Source: Sphingobium sp. (lineage in GTDB: Bacteria > Pseudomonadota > Alphaproteobacteria > Sphingomonadales > Sphingomonadaceae). From it: a DNA stretch of 64,000 nt. Made by a program: the position numbers and the translations under genes. Positions 1 to 8,907 of this stretch are shown in pieces. Numbering within the stretch: position 1 is the stretch's first letter; the number at the start of each line of letters is the position of its first letter. The stretch lies in contig JAGRES010000034.1 of assembly GCA_020446425.1 (NCBI GenBank), forward strand, positions 44,532 through 108,531. The letters run 5' to 3'. The notes beneath the pieces are model-generated. The model saw only the letters and a program-made list of their open reading frames with translations, did not search any database and was not told the origin of the DNA.

Positions 1-643
1 CAAGCAGTTCACGATCATTTACATGAATATTGCCCCGACCGGTTGAAATGGCGCCAGACTCGCGCATGCGCCGCATGACGCGGCTGACATAGGTGCGGCC
101 AACGCCCAGAAGCGAAGCGAGCTGGTCCTGCGTCATGGTGACGCTATGCGAGCCTGTGCGGTCTACCGCCGCCACCAGCCATTTGGCCGCCCGTTGCTCA
201 ATAGTATGTGAGGCATTGCATGCAACAGATTGAAATATCTGTGAAACAAGGCAATCCGCATAGCGGCTGAACATATAGCTCATATGCGGGTTCTGGAGCT
301 TGATTTCCTCCAGGTCAGTGCAGCTGATGCGATAAAATTCGCCGCCATGCATGATGCACGACCGTGCATAGGCCGGCAATCGTCCCTTGCTGACTATACC
401 GCCAACGGCCCCTTCCCGCCCCGTGATCGCTGTCTCCACCGCCGAACCGTCTGCCATGACGACATGGAATGAGGCGACCGAAGAAAATCGGGGGAAATAG
501 GCATAACGGACATTATCGCCGGGATGATAAAGGACATGACCGGATTCATAATGCATACTGTCAGCCCGCGTCGCGATAAGGGCGCGCTCATTGGGCCGCA
601 GGGCATCCAATAAATTACTGCCGGTCAATTCTTCTCGCACCAT
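1..643 (-). CDS. Crp/Fnr-family transcriptional regulator (3' end outside window)
   Basis: Reading the minus strand from the ATG at 643 gives an open frame of 214 codons that runs off the left edge. The N-terminal two thirds look like a cyclic-nucleotide-binding-type beta-roll sensor (SGHVLYHPGDN, then AYFPRFSSVASF). The C-terminal part is a Crp-type winged helix (MTQDQLASLLGVGRTYVSRV, about residues 175-194). No CxxC or Cys cluster of an Fnr iron-sulfur sensor is visible, so it probably senses a small ligand or another signal. It is divergent from bphO-bphP and may control them; that role is inferred from position only. Confidence 0.82.
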   Translation of the reverse strand, partial: MVREELTGSNLLDALRPNERALIATRADSMHYESGHVLYHPGDNVRYAYFPRFSSVASFHVVMADGSAVETAITGREGAVGGIVSKGRLPAYARSCIMHGGEFYRISCTDLEEIKLQNPHMSYMFSRYADCLVSQIFQSVACNASHTIEQRAAKWLVAAVDRTGSHSVTMTQDQLASLLGVGRTYVSRVMRRMRESGAISTGRGNIHVNDRELL

Positions 644-877
644 ATCGAACTCCTAACCTTGTGTGCACTAGTGCGCTTACCCCGGCCGCTTAATGTGCAA
701 ATGTGCAGTTAACGGGTTTGTTCCCAATCAATCAGAAAACGAGCTGGGCAAATATGATGGCAGGCTTCTCGGTCTTGTATGTTTTGACGGACAATAAACA
801 GCACATCGCATTTTGGGGCGGTCAGGGCCTGACAGGTGCAATTTCGCCTTTAACACCGGCCTTCCGGTGGGCAATGG
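644..877. promoter_or_regulatory. Divergent intergenic region between crp-like gene and bphO
   Basis: This 234-base gap must hold promoters for both divergent genes. It contains a small palindrome CACTAGTG inside 661-674 and a direct repeat of ATGTGCA at 693-699 and 701-707, both possible operator sites for the adjacent Crp/Fnr-type regulator. A short hairpin (CACCGG-CCTT-CCGGTG, about 854-869) lies just upstream of the bphO start and could affect ribosome access. No clear -35/-10 pair stands out. All roles are inferred. Confidence 0.3.
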
Positions 878-1474
878 TTGGCTGAGATAGTGCAAAATAT
901 CGACATTAGGTCGTCCCTGAAGGAAGCGACCGCCGCACTGCACGATCATGTTGACCGGCAATTCTCCCTGTTCGACGTGCGCACACAAGACGGCTACAGC
1001 CGAATCCTGTTGGCGCACCATTCCGCCGCCATCTGGTATCAGCCGCTTTTCTCCGAATTCGTATCGGCCCATGTGCATGTGCACGCCCCCGATTTTCTGG
1101 GGATGCTCTCATATGACATCGCTGCTGCCGGATTACACCCACCGGAACATAGTGATCAGTGGAGAGTATCCGCCAATCCCAGCCCTGCCACCATGACCGG
1201 GCTATGCTATGCCGTCAGTGGTTCGCGCCTTGGCACAACTGCACTATACCACAAATGGTCGCAGAGCATGCCCAGAGCGCACCCTATTCACAGCAGCCAC
1301 TTTTTCCGTGACCGGGAGGGCCTGCAATTGTGGCGTGATTTTCTGCAATGGAGCGCCACGCTTGATTTCAGCCGGCAGGAAGTAACCGAGGCAATCAGCG
1401 GGGCCGTCGCGACTTTTGAGCTGTTCAGCTCTGCCGCTCTGCGAGCAGAAGCAATCCAGCTGTCAGCAGATTAG
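878..1474 (+). CDS. bphO: Biliverdin-producing heme oxygenase (BphO-type)
   Basis: The 198-residue protein matches the short bacterial heme oxygenases that open heme to biliverdin, the chromophore of bacteriophytochromes. His22 in the LHDHVDR segment is at the place of the heme-ligating proximal histidine, and GSRLGTTAL (about 112-120) matches the conserved GSRLG loop of the distal helix. The gene ends 7 bases before bphP, so the pair is very likely co-transcribed and supplies the phytochrome with its pigment. The start is not ATG: TTG at 878 or an in-frame GTG at 890 are both possible, and no strong ribosome site decides between them. Confidence 0.85.
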   Translation: MAEIVQNIDIRSSLKEATAALHDHVDRQFSLFDVRTQDGYSRILLAHHSAAIWYQPLFSEFVSAHVHVHAPDFLGMLSYDIAAAGLHPPEHSDQWRVSANPSPATMTGLCYAVSGSRLGTTALYHKWSQSMPRAHPIHSSHFFRDREGLQLWRDFLQWSATLDFSRQEVTEAISGAVATFELFSSAALRAEAIQLSAD

Positions 1475-1481
1475 GACATCA

Positions 1482-4031
1482 ATGAACGTTGACCTGACCA
1501 ATTGTGACCGCGAGCCGATCCATATCATAGGCCGGATCCAGAGCTTTGGCGTACTGCTGGCTTTGTCGCCGGATTGGATCATTGCGTTCGCATCCCAAAA
1601 CATATCAAACTGTTGTGAAAGCGATGCCAGTTCCCTGATCGGTTGCCCTGTGCGGGACGTCATAACCGACGCTGCCATCCACGCGCTGAGAACCCGCCTG
1701 CAATTGCTGTCCACCCCTGAGTCCGTGGAGCGCGTGTTCGCTCTCGACCTGTTCGGCAATGGCCAGCTGATGGATGTGGCAGTCCATTTTTCTAGCAAAT
1801 ATATCGTGTTGGAGGCAGAATCCGCGTCAACTGACGCGGCGCACCACTATGTGAATTATGTCCGCCCCATGACGGACCGCATCAAGCAGGGCGGCAGCAC
1901 CCAACAAATGTGCGAGATCGCAGCCCGGCAACTCCGTGCACTTACCGGCTTCGACCGTGTGATGGTCTATCGTTTTTCGGACGACGGATCGGGAGAAGTG
2001 ATAGCGGAAAGCCGCGCGCAGAATATCGACGGGTTCATGGGGCTGCATTTCCCAGCGAGTGACATTCCAGCCCAGGCGCGCCGTCTCTATACGCAAAACC
2101 TGCTGCGCATCATCAGCGATATTGATGCCCCCACATATGAGATCGTGCCTACGACCGACGCCTATGGCGACCCGCTCGACCTGACCATGAGCACATTGCG
2201 CGCGATATCCCCTATTCATGTCGAATATCTGCGTAACATGGGCGTCCGTGCCTCGATGTCCGTCTCGATTATGCGGGATGGCAATTTATGGGGCCTGTTC
2301 GCCTGCCATCATTATAAACCCCTGTCCCTCTCTTACCCCGTTCGCACAGCTACAGAACTGTTCGGCGAATTGTTCGCCTATATGCTCGATCAGTCGGAAA
2401 ACAGCCGCAGCCGCGACATGAACCAGTTGGCCGCGCAGTTGCACACCACGTTGATGTCGCGACTGGCCGAAGGCGGTGATCTGGCGAATGACTTTGAAGT
2501 GTTCGGCAATGAAATCCGCAAGGTCATTCCACATGACGGCATTGTCGGATGGATCAACGGGGAATTCATGTCGCGTGGCGACGTCCCTGCCCAGAGTGAT
2601 TTCATGGGACTGGTGCGTTTGCTGAATACTACCGGCACGGGCAGCATATGGTGCACGGATCACATCGCCGCTTTTTATCCGGCGGGCGAACTATTTGCCG
2701 AGAAGTGCGCCGGTTTGCTTGCGTTACCGGTGTCGCGCTCTCCGCGCGATTATATCGTGCTTTTCCGGTCGGAGATAACGCGGTCGGTGCGCTGGGCGGG
2801 AAACCCCGAAAAATCGGTTACGCTGGGCCCCAATGGTGACAGGCTGACACCACGCAAGAGCTTCGAGGAGTGGAAGCAGGTCGTCAAGGGCCACAGCACC
2901 CCATGGACCGACGATCAAAAGCAATGCGCGGAGCATCTGCGTGTCACTTTGCTCGAGGTCGTTCTGAGGCTGACCGAAAGCGCCAGCCGCGAGCGCGAGG
3001 AAGCCGGCAAGCGGCAGGAAATATTGATCGCGGAACTCAACCATCGGGTGCGCAACATATTGAACCTGATCCGCAGCCTGATCAACCAAAGCCAGCCGGG
3101 GGATCCTGTAGTCAGTGACTATGCTGACCTGCTGGGCAGCAGGATTGAAGCTCTGGCACGCGCCCATGACCAGCTTACCAAAAATGACTGGGCTCCCACC
3201 CGCTTGCGTGACCTGATCGCGGTGGAGAGCCGTTCCTGGCTGAACGACAGTGACGATCGTCTTGTCATCACAGGGGTCGGCGCGATCATACAGCCCCGCG
3301 CGCTCACGACCATGGCCTTGGTATTCCATGAACTTATCACCAACAGCTGCAAATACGGCGCCTTGTCCGTTCCATCCGGGAAGGTGAGCCTGACGTTTGA
3401 ACGAGAGGAAGATGACGCGCTGAGCATCCAATGGGTAGAAAGCGGCGGCCCTACAGTTAAGCCCCCTTCACGCCGCGGATTTGGCTCGACGATTATCGAA
3501 CGCTCCATACCCTATGAACTCAAGGGAGAGGCCGAAATCGAATATGATCCTGATGGGGTCGTCGCTACATTGAAGCTGCCCGCCGATAGTGTTGCGCGCT
3601 TTGTAGAGCATGACGATCACGTTCCTGCCACTGCTCCGGTCACAGAAGAGAAGCAGCCCCCTGCAACATTCACGCCTCCTGCCAGTGCTCTGGTGGTTGA
3701 GGATAATGTCCTCATCAGCATCGAGACGGAGGAATTGCTGTTGAGCTGCGGCGTTAAAACCGTCCATCTGGCCGCGTCCGTCAAAGAGGCCCTCGCCATA
3801 TTGGATAGAGCCGAGGTTGATTTCGCTCTGCTCGACGTCAATCTGGGGACTGAAACCAGCGCGCCCGTAGCCGTCCGTCTGAATGAAATGAATATCCCCT
3901 TTATCGTAGCCAGTGGATATGGTGACAGCAAGGCGGAGGACGATGCCTATGCGGGAGCGGAGGTACTCACCAAGCCCTATAACAATATCAGCCTGCGTTC
4001 GGCGCTGGCGGCCATCCCGAAGCCGGACTGA
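1482..4031 (+). CDS. bphP: Bacteriophytochrome HWE histidine kinase with C-terminal receiver domain
   Basis: An 849-residue red/far-red photoreceptor kinase. From the N-terminus: a PAS domain with the biliverdin-attaching Cys8 (TNCDREPIHI), a GAF domain with the PASDIPAQAR motif around Asp194, a PHY domain with the tongue motif PRKSFEEW near 457-464, and a kinase with the phosphoacceptor His521 (LNHRVRN). The WVE motif at 651 places it in the HWE family. A receiver domain follows (from about 736, phosphoacceptor Asp785 in LLDVNLG, KPY near the end). The ATG at 1482 has AGGA just upstream and starts right before the chromophore cysteine, so the longer upstream frame is not used. In alphaproteobacteria HWE kinases often feed the PhyR general stress response; that link is inference here. 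Confidence 0.93.
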   Translation: MNVDLTNCDREPIHIIGRIQSFGVLLALSPDWIIAFASQNISNCCESDASSLIGCPVRDVITDAAIHALRTRLQLLSTPESVERVFALDLFGNGQLMDVAVHFSSKYIVLEAESASTDAAHHYVNYVRPMTDRIKQGGSTQQMCEIAARQLRALTGFDRVMVYRFSDDGSGEVIAESRAQNIDGFMGLHFPASDIPAQARRLYTQNLLRIISDIDAPTYEIVPTTDAYGDPLDLTMSTLRAISPIHVEYLRNMGVRASMSVSIMRDGNLWGLFACHHYKPLSLSYPVRTATELFGELFAYMLDQSENSRSRDMNQLAAQLHTTLMSRLAEGGDLANDFEVFGNEIRKVIPHDGIVGWINGEFMSRGDVPAQSDFMGLVRLLNTTGTGSIWCTDHIAAFYPAGELFAEKCAGLLALPVSRSPRDYIVLFRSEITRSVRWAGNPEKSVTLGPNGDRLTPRKSFEEWKQVVKGHSTPWTDDQKQCAEHLRVTLLEVVLRLTESASREREEAGKRQEILIAELNHRVRNILNLIRSLINQSQPGDPVVSDYADLLGSRIEALARAHDQLTKNDWAPTRLRDLIAVESRSWLNDSDDRLVITGVGAIIQPRALTTMALVFHELITNSCKYGALSVPSGKVSLTFEREEDDALSIQWVESGGPTVKPPSRRGFGSTIIERSIPYELKGEAEIEYDPDGVVATLKLPADSVARFVEHDDHVPATAPVTEEKQPPATFTPPASALVVEDNVLISIETEELLLSCGVKTVHLAASVKEALAILDRAEVDFALLDVNLGTETSAPVAVRLNEMNIPFIVASGYGDSKAEDDAYAGAEVLTKPYNNISLRSALAAIPKPD

Positions 4032-4051
4032 CACTTATGGGAATGGGAATT

Positions 4052-4127
<76 letters not shown>

Positions 4128-4203
4128 GAGGCGCTCGCCTATAAGCGAGGCTGCGGAGCATGGCAACGGCATTTCGACGCCCACACACCGGGCATTCAAA
4201 GTT

Positions 4204-5538
4204 TCAGGAAGAGATGCCGACAGTCAGAAAACCCGGCAGCGGCCCGTTCCATGGCCCGTCATCGGAAGTGCCGTCAATGTCCTTGTGGCGTTTTGGCGCC
4301 GTGTCATCCCGGCGGGTATTTTCTTCGCGCCGTGGCCGTGCCTGCCTGTCGCTCTTGCCACGTTCACGCCTACCGCGTGAAGGGCTTGCCGGAGCCTCTT
4401 CGGCCTCACCGGTTTCCTCGGCGGCAGAACCAGCAGCATAATCAATTGAAGTGCCGATCAGCTTCTGGATATTGTCTATCGCTTCTGCATCGTCCTTCGT
4501 CACGAAGGTATAGGCCGCACCCTTCGCCCCTGCTCGTCCGGTACGGCCGATGCGATGGACATAATCGTCGGGGTGCCAGGGCGCGTCGAAATTGAACACA
4601 TGGCTGACGCCCTTGATGTCGAGTCCGCGTGCGGCGACGTCGGATGCCACCAGCAGGTTGATCTCGCCCGTCTTGAACCGGTCCAGCTCGGCGATACGTG
4701 CTGCCTGGTCGATATCGCCATGAATTTCACCCGAGGCAAAGCCGTGACGCTTCAGGCTCTTGTTGAGCTCACGCACCGTGGTCTTGCGATTGCAGAAGAT
4801 GATCGCGTTGGTGACATCTTCTGCCTGCAGCAATCCGCGAAGCTTTTCCCGCTTCTTGCGCGTATCGACCTTCACCAGCCATTGCGTAATGTTCGACGAC
4901 GCCGTCGCTGGACGCGCTACCTCAACATATTTCGGATTGGACAGGAACTTGTCGCTCAGCTTCTTGATCGGCGGCGGCATCGTCGCCGAAAACAACAGGG
5001 TCTGGCGCGTGGCGGGCAGCTTGGTGCAGATATTCTCGATATCGGGAATGAAGCCCATATCAAGCATGCGGTCCGCTTCGTCGATCACCAGCAAACCGCA
5101 ACCGGTCAGCAATATATTACCGCGCTCGAACAGGTCCATCAGACGCCCCGGCGTCGCGATCAGAACGTCCACACCTTTTTCCAGCGCCTTGACCTGATCG
5201 CCCATGGAAACGCCACCAATCAGCAGCGCCATCGAAAGTTTATGGTGCTTGCCATATTTCTCGAAATTTTCGGCGACCTGCGCTGCAAGCTCGCGGGTCG
5301 GCTCAAGGATCAGCGAACGCGGCATGCGCGCACGCGAACGGCCATGCGCCAATATGTCGATCATCGGCAGAACGAAGCTGGCGGTCTTGCCCGTTCCGGT
5401 CTGGGCTATGCCGATCAGGTCCTTCATCATTAGCACGGGCGGGATCGCCTGCGCCTGAATTGGCGTGGGCGTGTCATATCCAGCCTCTGTAACGGCTTTC
5501 AATAATTCATCGGATAGGCCGAGATCGGCAAAAGTCAT
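4204..5538 (-). CDS. rhlE: DEAD-box ATP-dependent RNA helicase (RhlE-like)
   Basis: A 444-residue RNA helicase with the full motif set: Q motif [10 protein letters not shown] (24-33), motif I AQTGTGKT (45-52), PTRELA (80-85), TPGR (129-132), DEAD (153-156), SAT (184-186) and motif [10 protein letters not shown] (328-335). A basic, low-complexity tail rich in Arg, Glu and Lys follows the core from about residue 370, typical of RhlE-type enzymes that act in ribosome assembly or mRNA decay. It starts cleanly at ATG 5538 and stands alone, convergent with bphP across the tRNA-Ala gene. The subfamily is likely but not proven. Confidence 0.9.
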   Translation of the reverse strand: MTFADLGLSDELLKAVTEAGYDTPTPIQAQAIPPVLMMKDLIGIAQTGTGKTASFVLPMIDILAHGRSRARMPRSLILEPTRELAAQVAENFEKYGKHHKLSMALLIGGVSMGDQVKALEKGVDVLIATPGRLMDLFERGNILLTGCGLLVIDEADRMLDMGFIPDIENICTKLPATRQTLLFSATMPPPIKKLSDKFLSNPKYVEVARPATASSNITQWLVKVDTRKKREKLRGLLQAEDVTNAIIFCNRKTTVRELNKSLKRHGFASGEIHGDIDQAARIAELDRFKTGEINLLVASDVAARGLDIKGVSHVFNFDAPWHPDDYVHRIGRTGRAGAKGAAYTFVTKDDAEAIDNIQKLIGTSIDYAAGSAAEETGEAEEAPASPSRGRRERGKSDRQARPRREENTRRDDTAPKRHKDIDGTSDDGPWNGPLPGFLTVGISS

Positions 5539-5670
5539 TCAGTTGTCCGGAATTGAGATGCGGGCAGTTGCCCCGCCCTGAACTGCCGCGCCATTGCGGA
5601 AAAAGTACGTGTTTGTCAAGGAATTCCGGTAAAGACGACGCGTATGAGCGCCCCTTAACGGGAAACAGCG

Positions 5671-6255
5671 CTATTTCTTTTCCAGCACCAGCTTTTTGAG
5701 ATCGGTAATCTCGCAGTCCGCCCCGCTGCGCGCCAAAACGCGATCGCGCCCGGCGCACAGCGCGCCATCGTCGTTGGGGCGGATATAAAAACCGGAATAG
5801 AGGTCCTCCGGACCGCACCCTCTGCCCAGCCGGGCACGCAGGCGGCTACGGTCATCCAGCATCAGGTCAACGCCTCGGGCGGTCGTAATCGAGGCGGCTC
5901 GCAACTGCCTGATCTTGATGCATTTCGGGCCCTTGCGCTCAACCCATTCCATATTTTCGGCAGGACCGGGCGCTCGCTCCTGCATAGCCGTAGGAGGCGG
6001 TGGCGGTGGCGGCCTGTTCATCATTGGCACGCGAATGATGACCCGGCGTTCGATGGTCATTTGCGCAAACAACGGATGCCGCTCCCCCGCTTCAGCGGCG
6101 GGAAACTCCTGCTCCGTATCAGGCTTGTCGGACACGAGAGAAGCCGCTGGAACAACCCATGTCGCCGACATTGCAAGAAGCGAGAGCGAAATCACCAGAA
6201 CCCTTTTGATTGTAACAATTTTCGGCCATGACTGGCCTGAGTTGATACAATGCAT
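5671..6255 (-). CDS. Exported hypothetical protein with proline-rich linker
   Basis: I do not recognise the family. With the ATG at 6255 the protein has 194 residues. It has a hydrophobic N-terminal segment (VLVISLSLLAMSATWVV) ending near PAAS, which looks like a signal peptide. A run of seven prolines follows near residue 85 (NRPPPPPPPTAM), then a C-terminal domain with Cys residues (GPKCIKI, GRGCGPED, ALCAGRD, ADCEITD) that may form disulfides in the periplasm. A longer start at 6357 would overlap the divergent oxidase gene and is unlikely. The function is unknown. Confidence 0.65.
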   Translation of the reverse strand: MHCINSGQSWPKIVTIKRVLVISLSLLAMSATWVVPAASLVSDKPDTEQEFPAAEAGERHPLFAQMTIERRVIIRVPMMNRPPPPPPPTAMQERAPGPAENMEWVERKGPKCIKIRQLRAASITTARGVDLMLDDRSRLRARLGRGCGPEDLYSGFYIRPNDDGALCAGRDRVLARSGADCEITDLKKLVLEKK

Positions 6256-6302
6256 AATCGGATAAGCTTGAACAACAGGTGAATTAGGCCAATATCCCGT
6301 CC

Positions 6303-7745
6303 ATGCTCTCCCCCCATTCATCGCATCTTGACCTGTTCGCCCGGATTCTCGGGCCAAAGGGCCTGATCACAGATGGGGATGATATTGCGCCATGGCTGAC
6401 GGATTGGCGCAAACGCTATCATGGCGAGGCGGCAGCCATCCTTTCACCGGCCAATACGCAAGAGGTAGCCGAATGCGTTGCTGTGGCGCATCAGCATGGC
6501 ATCGCGCTTGTTCCGCAAGGTGGCAATACCTCGATGGTAGGCGGAGCGACCCCGCCCGCTGACGGCAGCGCCCTGATACTATCGCTGCGCAGAATGAACG
6601 CCATTCGCTCCCTCTCACCCGAGGCCAATCTGGCGATATGCGAGGCGGGCCTCATTCTCTCGACGCTCCACGATGCGGCAAACGCAGCAGGGCGCCGCTT
6701 TCCACTCAGCCTGGGTGCGAAAGGTTCCGCCACCATCGGCGGCCTGATCTCGACCAATGCAGGAGGCACACAGGTGCTTCGGCACGGAACCATGCGCGGC
6801 CTTGTCGAGGGGATCGAGGCGGTCCTGCCCGACGGAAGCATTTATGACGGCCTCTCGGTCCTCAAGAAAGACAATCGCGGATATGACCTGAAGCAGTTGC
6901 TGATCGGGGCCGAGGGCACGCTGGGTATCATCACCGCGGCGACATTGCGGCTCGCGCCCGCCATCACCCGGCGTTCCACCGCGTGGGTTGGCGTGAACAG
7001 CCCTCAGGATGCGCTGGCACTGCTCAATTCGCTCCAACTGAGGCTGGGCAATGTCGTCGAAGGCTTCGAGATTATGGCCGACGACTGTATGGGGCATGTG
7101 CTTTCTCATTTGCCCGGCGCGCGAATGCCCATCGGTACCGCTTGCGCATGGCATATCCTCATCGAGGCAGATCTGAGCAGTTATGGCCAGGAGGGCACAG
7201 ACCCTCTGGAGGATGCGCTGGCGGCGGGCGCCGCTGAAGGTGGCCTGATTGACGCCGCGCTGGCGCAAAACGAGACACAGGCTGAAGCCTTCTGGCGCAT
7301 GCGCGACAGTATCTCGGAAGCGGAAAGAGCGACAGGTCCGGCTCTGCAATTCGATATCAGCGTGCCTGTGGCCGCCATGCCCGATTTCATGGTCACGGCG
7401 GCGCAGGCCGCCCAAAAGGCGTTTCCGGGCACAACCGCTTCGTCCTTCGGACATCTTGGCGATGGCAACGTACATTTCCATGTGCGCGCGCCAGCCGGCA
7501 CAACGGACGGCCCTGCCTGGATTGCCGAGCATGGCAAGGCAATCACAGCCTTTGTTCACGACGCTGTGATCGCGGCAGGCGGTTCGATTTCCGCCGAACA
7601 TGGCATCGGCCAGATGAAGCGTGCGGAGCTGGGCCGCCTCTCTTCCCCTGCCCGGCTCGGCGCGATGCGCGCCATTAAACATGCGCTCGACCCCGATGGC
7701 ATCATGAACCCGGGGAAACTCATCCCGCTTGCATCGGAGGGGTGA
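6303..7745 (+). CDS. FAD-binding oxidoreductase, D-2-hydroxyacid dehydrogenase (GlcD-like)
   Basis: A 480-residue flavoprotein of the vanillyl-alcohol-oxidase/PCMH fold. The N-terminal FAD domain carries PQGGNTSMVGGATP (71-84) and GGTQVLRHGTMRGLVEG. The C-terminal FAD-linked oxidase domain carries FGHLGDGNVHFHV (about 382-394) and SAEHGIGQMKR (about 430-440), which hold the substrate- and metal-binding histidines in D-lactate, glycolate and D-2-hydroxyglutarate dehydrogenases. It likely oxidises a D-2-hydroxyacid and passes electrons to a quinone or electron-transfer flavoprotein; the exact substrate cannot be told. It is divergent from the exported hypothetical and lies 69 bases before the SapC gene. 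Confidence 0.88.
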   Translation: MLSPHSSHLDLFARILGPKGLITDGDDIAPWLTDWRKRYHGEAAAILSPANTQEVAECVAVAHQHGIALVPQGGNTSMVGGATPPADGSALILSLRRMNAIRSLSPEANLAICEAGLILSTLHDAANAAGRRFPLSLGAKGSATIGGLISTNAGGTQVLRHGTMRGLVEGIEAVLPDGSIYDGLSVLKKDNRGYDLKQLLIGAEGTLGIITAATLRLAPAITRRSTAWVGVNSPQDALALLNSLQLRLGNVVEGFEIMADDCMGHVLSHLPGARMPIGTACAWHILIEADLSSYGQEGTDPLEDALAAGAAEGGLIDAALAQNETQAEAFWRMRDSISEAERATGPALQFDISVPVAAMPDFMVTAAQAAQKAFPGTTASSFGHLGDGNVHFHVRAPAGTTDGPAWIAEHGKAITAFVHDAVIAAGGSISAEHGIGQMKRAELGRLSSPARLGAMRAIKHALDPDGIMNPGKLIPLASEG

Positions 7746-7814
7746 GACCTTTATCGCAACCCACCATGTCCGCAGTCAGCGCACGCTGACCGCCCTGCCC
7801 TAATGGAGAGTATC

Positions 7815-8594
7815 ATGGCCACCGCGCCTAAAGCCAATTTGCCTATCTTTTACAATGACTTGGTTCCACTCAATAGCAACGAGCACGAGAAGTTCCGGGT
7901 CCGCCCGAGCGAATCGGCACCGTTTCTCAAGAACCAGCATGCGGTACCGCTGACCATCGACGAATTTGTCGCGGCACAGCGCTTTGTCCCCATTATCTTC
8001 TCGGCGGGCGACGAACCTGTTCCTCTTGCCCTTATGGGCTTGAACGAAGGCATCAACACTTTCCTTGACGACGATGGAAAGCTGCGTGGCCCGGCCTATG
8101 TTCCGGCCTATGTCCGCCGCTATCCGTGGATGCTAGCGAAGCTGCGTCCCGACAGCGATGAACTGTCGCTCTGCTTCGACCCCAGCTCCGATATCGTCGG
8201 TGAATATGAGGATGGCGATGCGCTGCTCGTCGACAAGCAGCCCAGCGAAGTTACCAAGGGCATCCTGAAATTCTGCGAGGATTTCGAGCAGTCGGCGCAT
8301 CGCACGGGCCTGTTCATGAAAGAATTGGCGGAAATGGACCTTTTGATGGATGGCGAAGTTTCCATCCAGATGCCCGGTAACGAGAAACCGTTCGTCTATC
8401 GCGGCTTCCGCATGGTCAATGAGGAGAAGCTGCGCGACATGCGTGGCGACCAGCTTCGCAAGATCAGCCAGAACGGCATGCTGCCGCTGATTCACGCGCA
8501 TCTCTTCTCGTTGCAGCTGATGCGGGAGATTTTCCAGCACCAGATCGAGCAGGGCAAGATGCCGGAAGTACCGGCGCCGGAAGCCGTCAACTAA
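7815..8594 (+). CDS. SapC family protein
   Basis: The 259-residue protein resembles the SapC family that is common in alphaproteobacteria (named after a Campylobacter surface-layer gene). Typical segments are YVPAYVRRYPW, SLCFDPSS and the C-terminal LPLIHAHLFSLQ. It has no signal peptide or transmembrane segment and no assigned biochemical activity. I place the start at ATG 7815 because GGAGAG (7804-7809) then sits at ribosome-site distance; the in-frame ATG at 7803 overlaps that site and is less likely. Confidence 0.85.
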   Translation: MATAPKANLPIFYNDLVPLNSNEHEKFRVRPSESAPFLKNQHAVPLTIDEFVAAQRFVPIIFSAGDEPVPLALMGLNEGINTFLDDDGKLRGPAYVPAYVRRYPWMLAKLRPDSDELSLCFDPSSDIVGEYEDGDALLVDKQPSEVTKGILKFCEDFEQSAHRTGLFMKELAEMDLLMDGEVSIQMPGNEKPFVYRGFRMVNEEKLRDMRGDQLRKISQNGMLPLIHAHLFSLQLMREIFQHQIEQGKMPEVPAPEAVN

Positions 8595-8633
8595 TTCATC
8601 TGATACCAACAGATATTAAGCAAGAATTCGGTG

Positions 8634-8661
8634 CGGCGCGTCCTTAATAGAGGGCGCGCCG
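8634..8661 (+). terminator. Hairpin downstream of the SapC gene
   Basis: A 10-bp stem (CGGCGCGTCC with GGGCGCGCCG, one G-T pair) begins 40 bases after the SapC stop. There is no long T run, so it may be a weak terminator or an mRNA end-protecting structure. Confidence 0.4.
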
Positions 8662-8714
8662 TTCGCTATTTCAGACTTACGGTTAAAACATCCATATCGG
8701 ACCGGTATCAGTGG

Positions 8715-8743
8715 TTGAAAAATTCCGCTTCCTATCTTAATTA
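8715..8743 (+). promoter_or_regulatory. Candidate sigma-70 promoter of the small RNA
   Basis: TTGAAA at 8715-8720 is followed after 17 bases by TAATTA at 8738-8743 in an otherwise GC-rich neighbourhood. Transcription would begin near 8750 and run into the hairpins and terminator that follow. The assignment rests on motif and spacing only. Confidence 0.5.
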
Positions 8744-8749
8744 TAAGAC

Positions 8750-8856
8750 ATGCCGCGCCTGTTCCCCTTTCGGGTGCGTGCATGGACGCCTTCCCCTTCG
8801 AAGGCGTCTCCTCCCTGAACCTGGCCACCCTGTGCTCTGCACGGGGTGGTTTTTTT
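8750..8856 (+). ncRNA. Candidate trans-acting small RNA with anti-Shine-Dalgarno motif
   Basis: No reading frame fits this interval, but it has the build of a bacterial small RNA: a promoter just upstream, a 9-bp hairpin (GACGCCTTC with GAAGGCGTC, 8785-8793 and 8800-8808), a single-stranded CTCCTCCC (8808-8815) able to pair with Shine-Dalgarno sequences, and a strong intrinsic terminator (CCACCCTGTGC with GCACGGGGTGG at 8825-8849, then seven Ts). This layout resembles the alphaproteobacterial alpha-r8/MmgR (suhB RNA) class from memory; a covariance search has not been run. Length is about 107 nt. Confidence 0.6.
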
Positions 8857-8907
8857 ATGGTCGTTGAAAAGGACGGTTTTCTAACGGATGCGGCGGACGT
8901 TGGGCGT

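Noticed and set aside
728-1084. Minus-strand open frame over bphO
   Set aside because: It overlaps the well-supported heme oxygenase gene and resembles no known protein.
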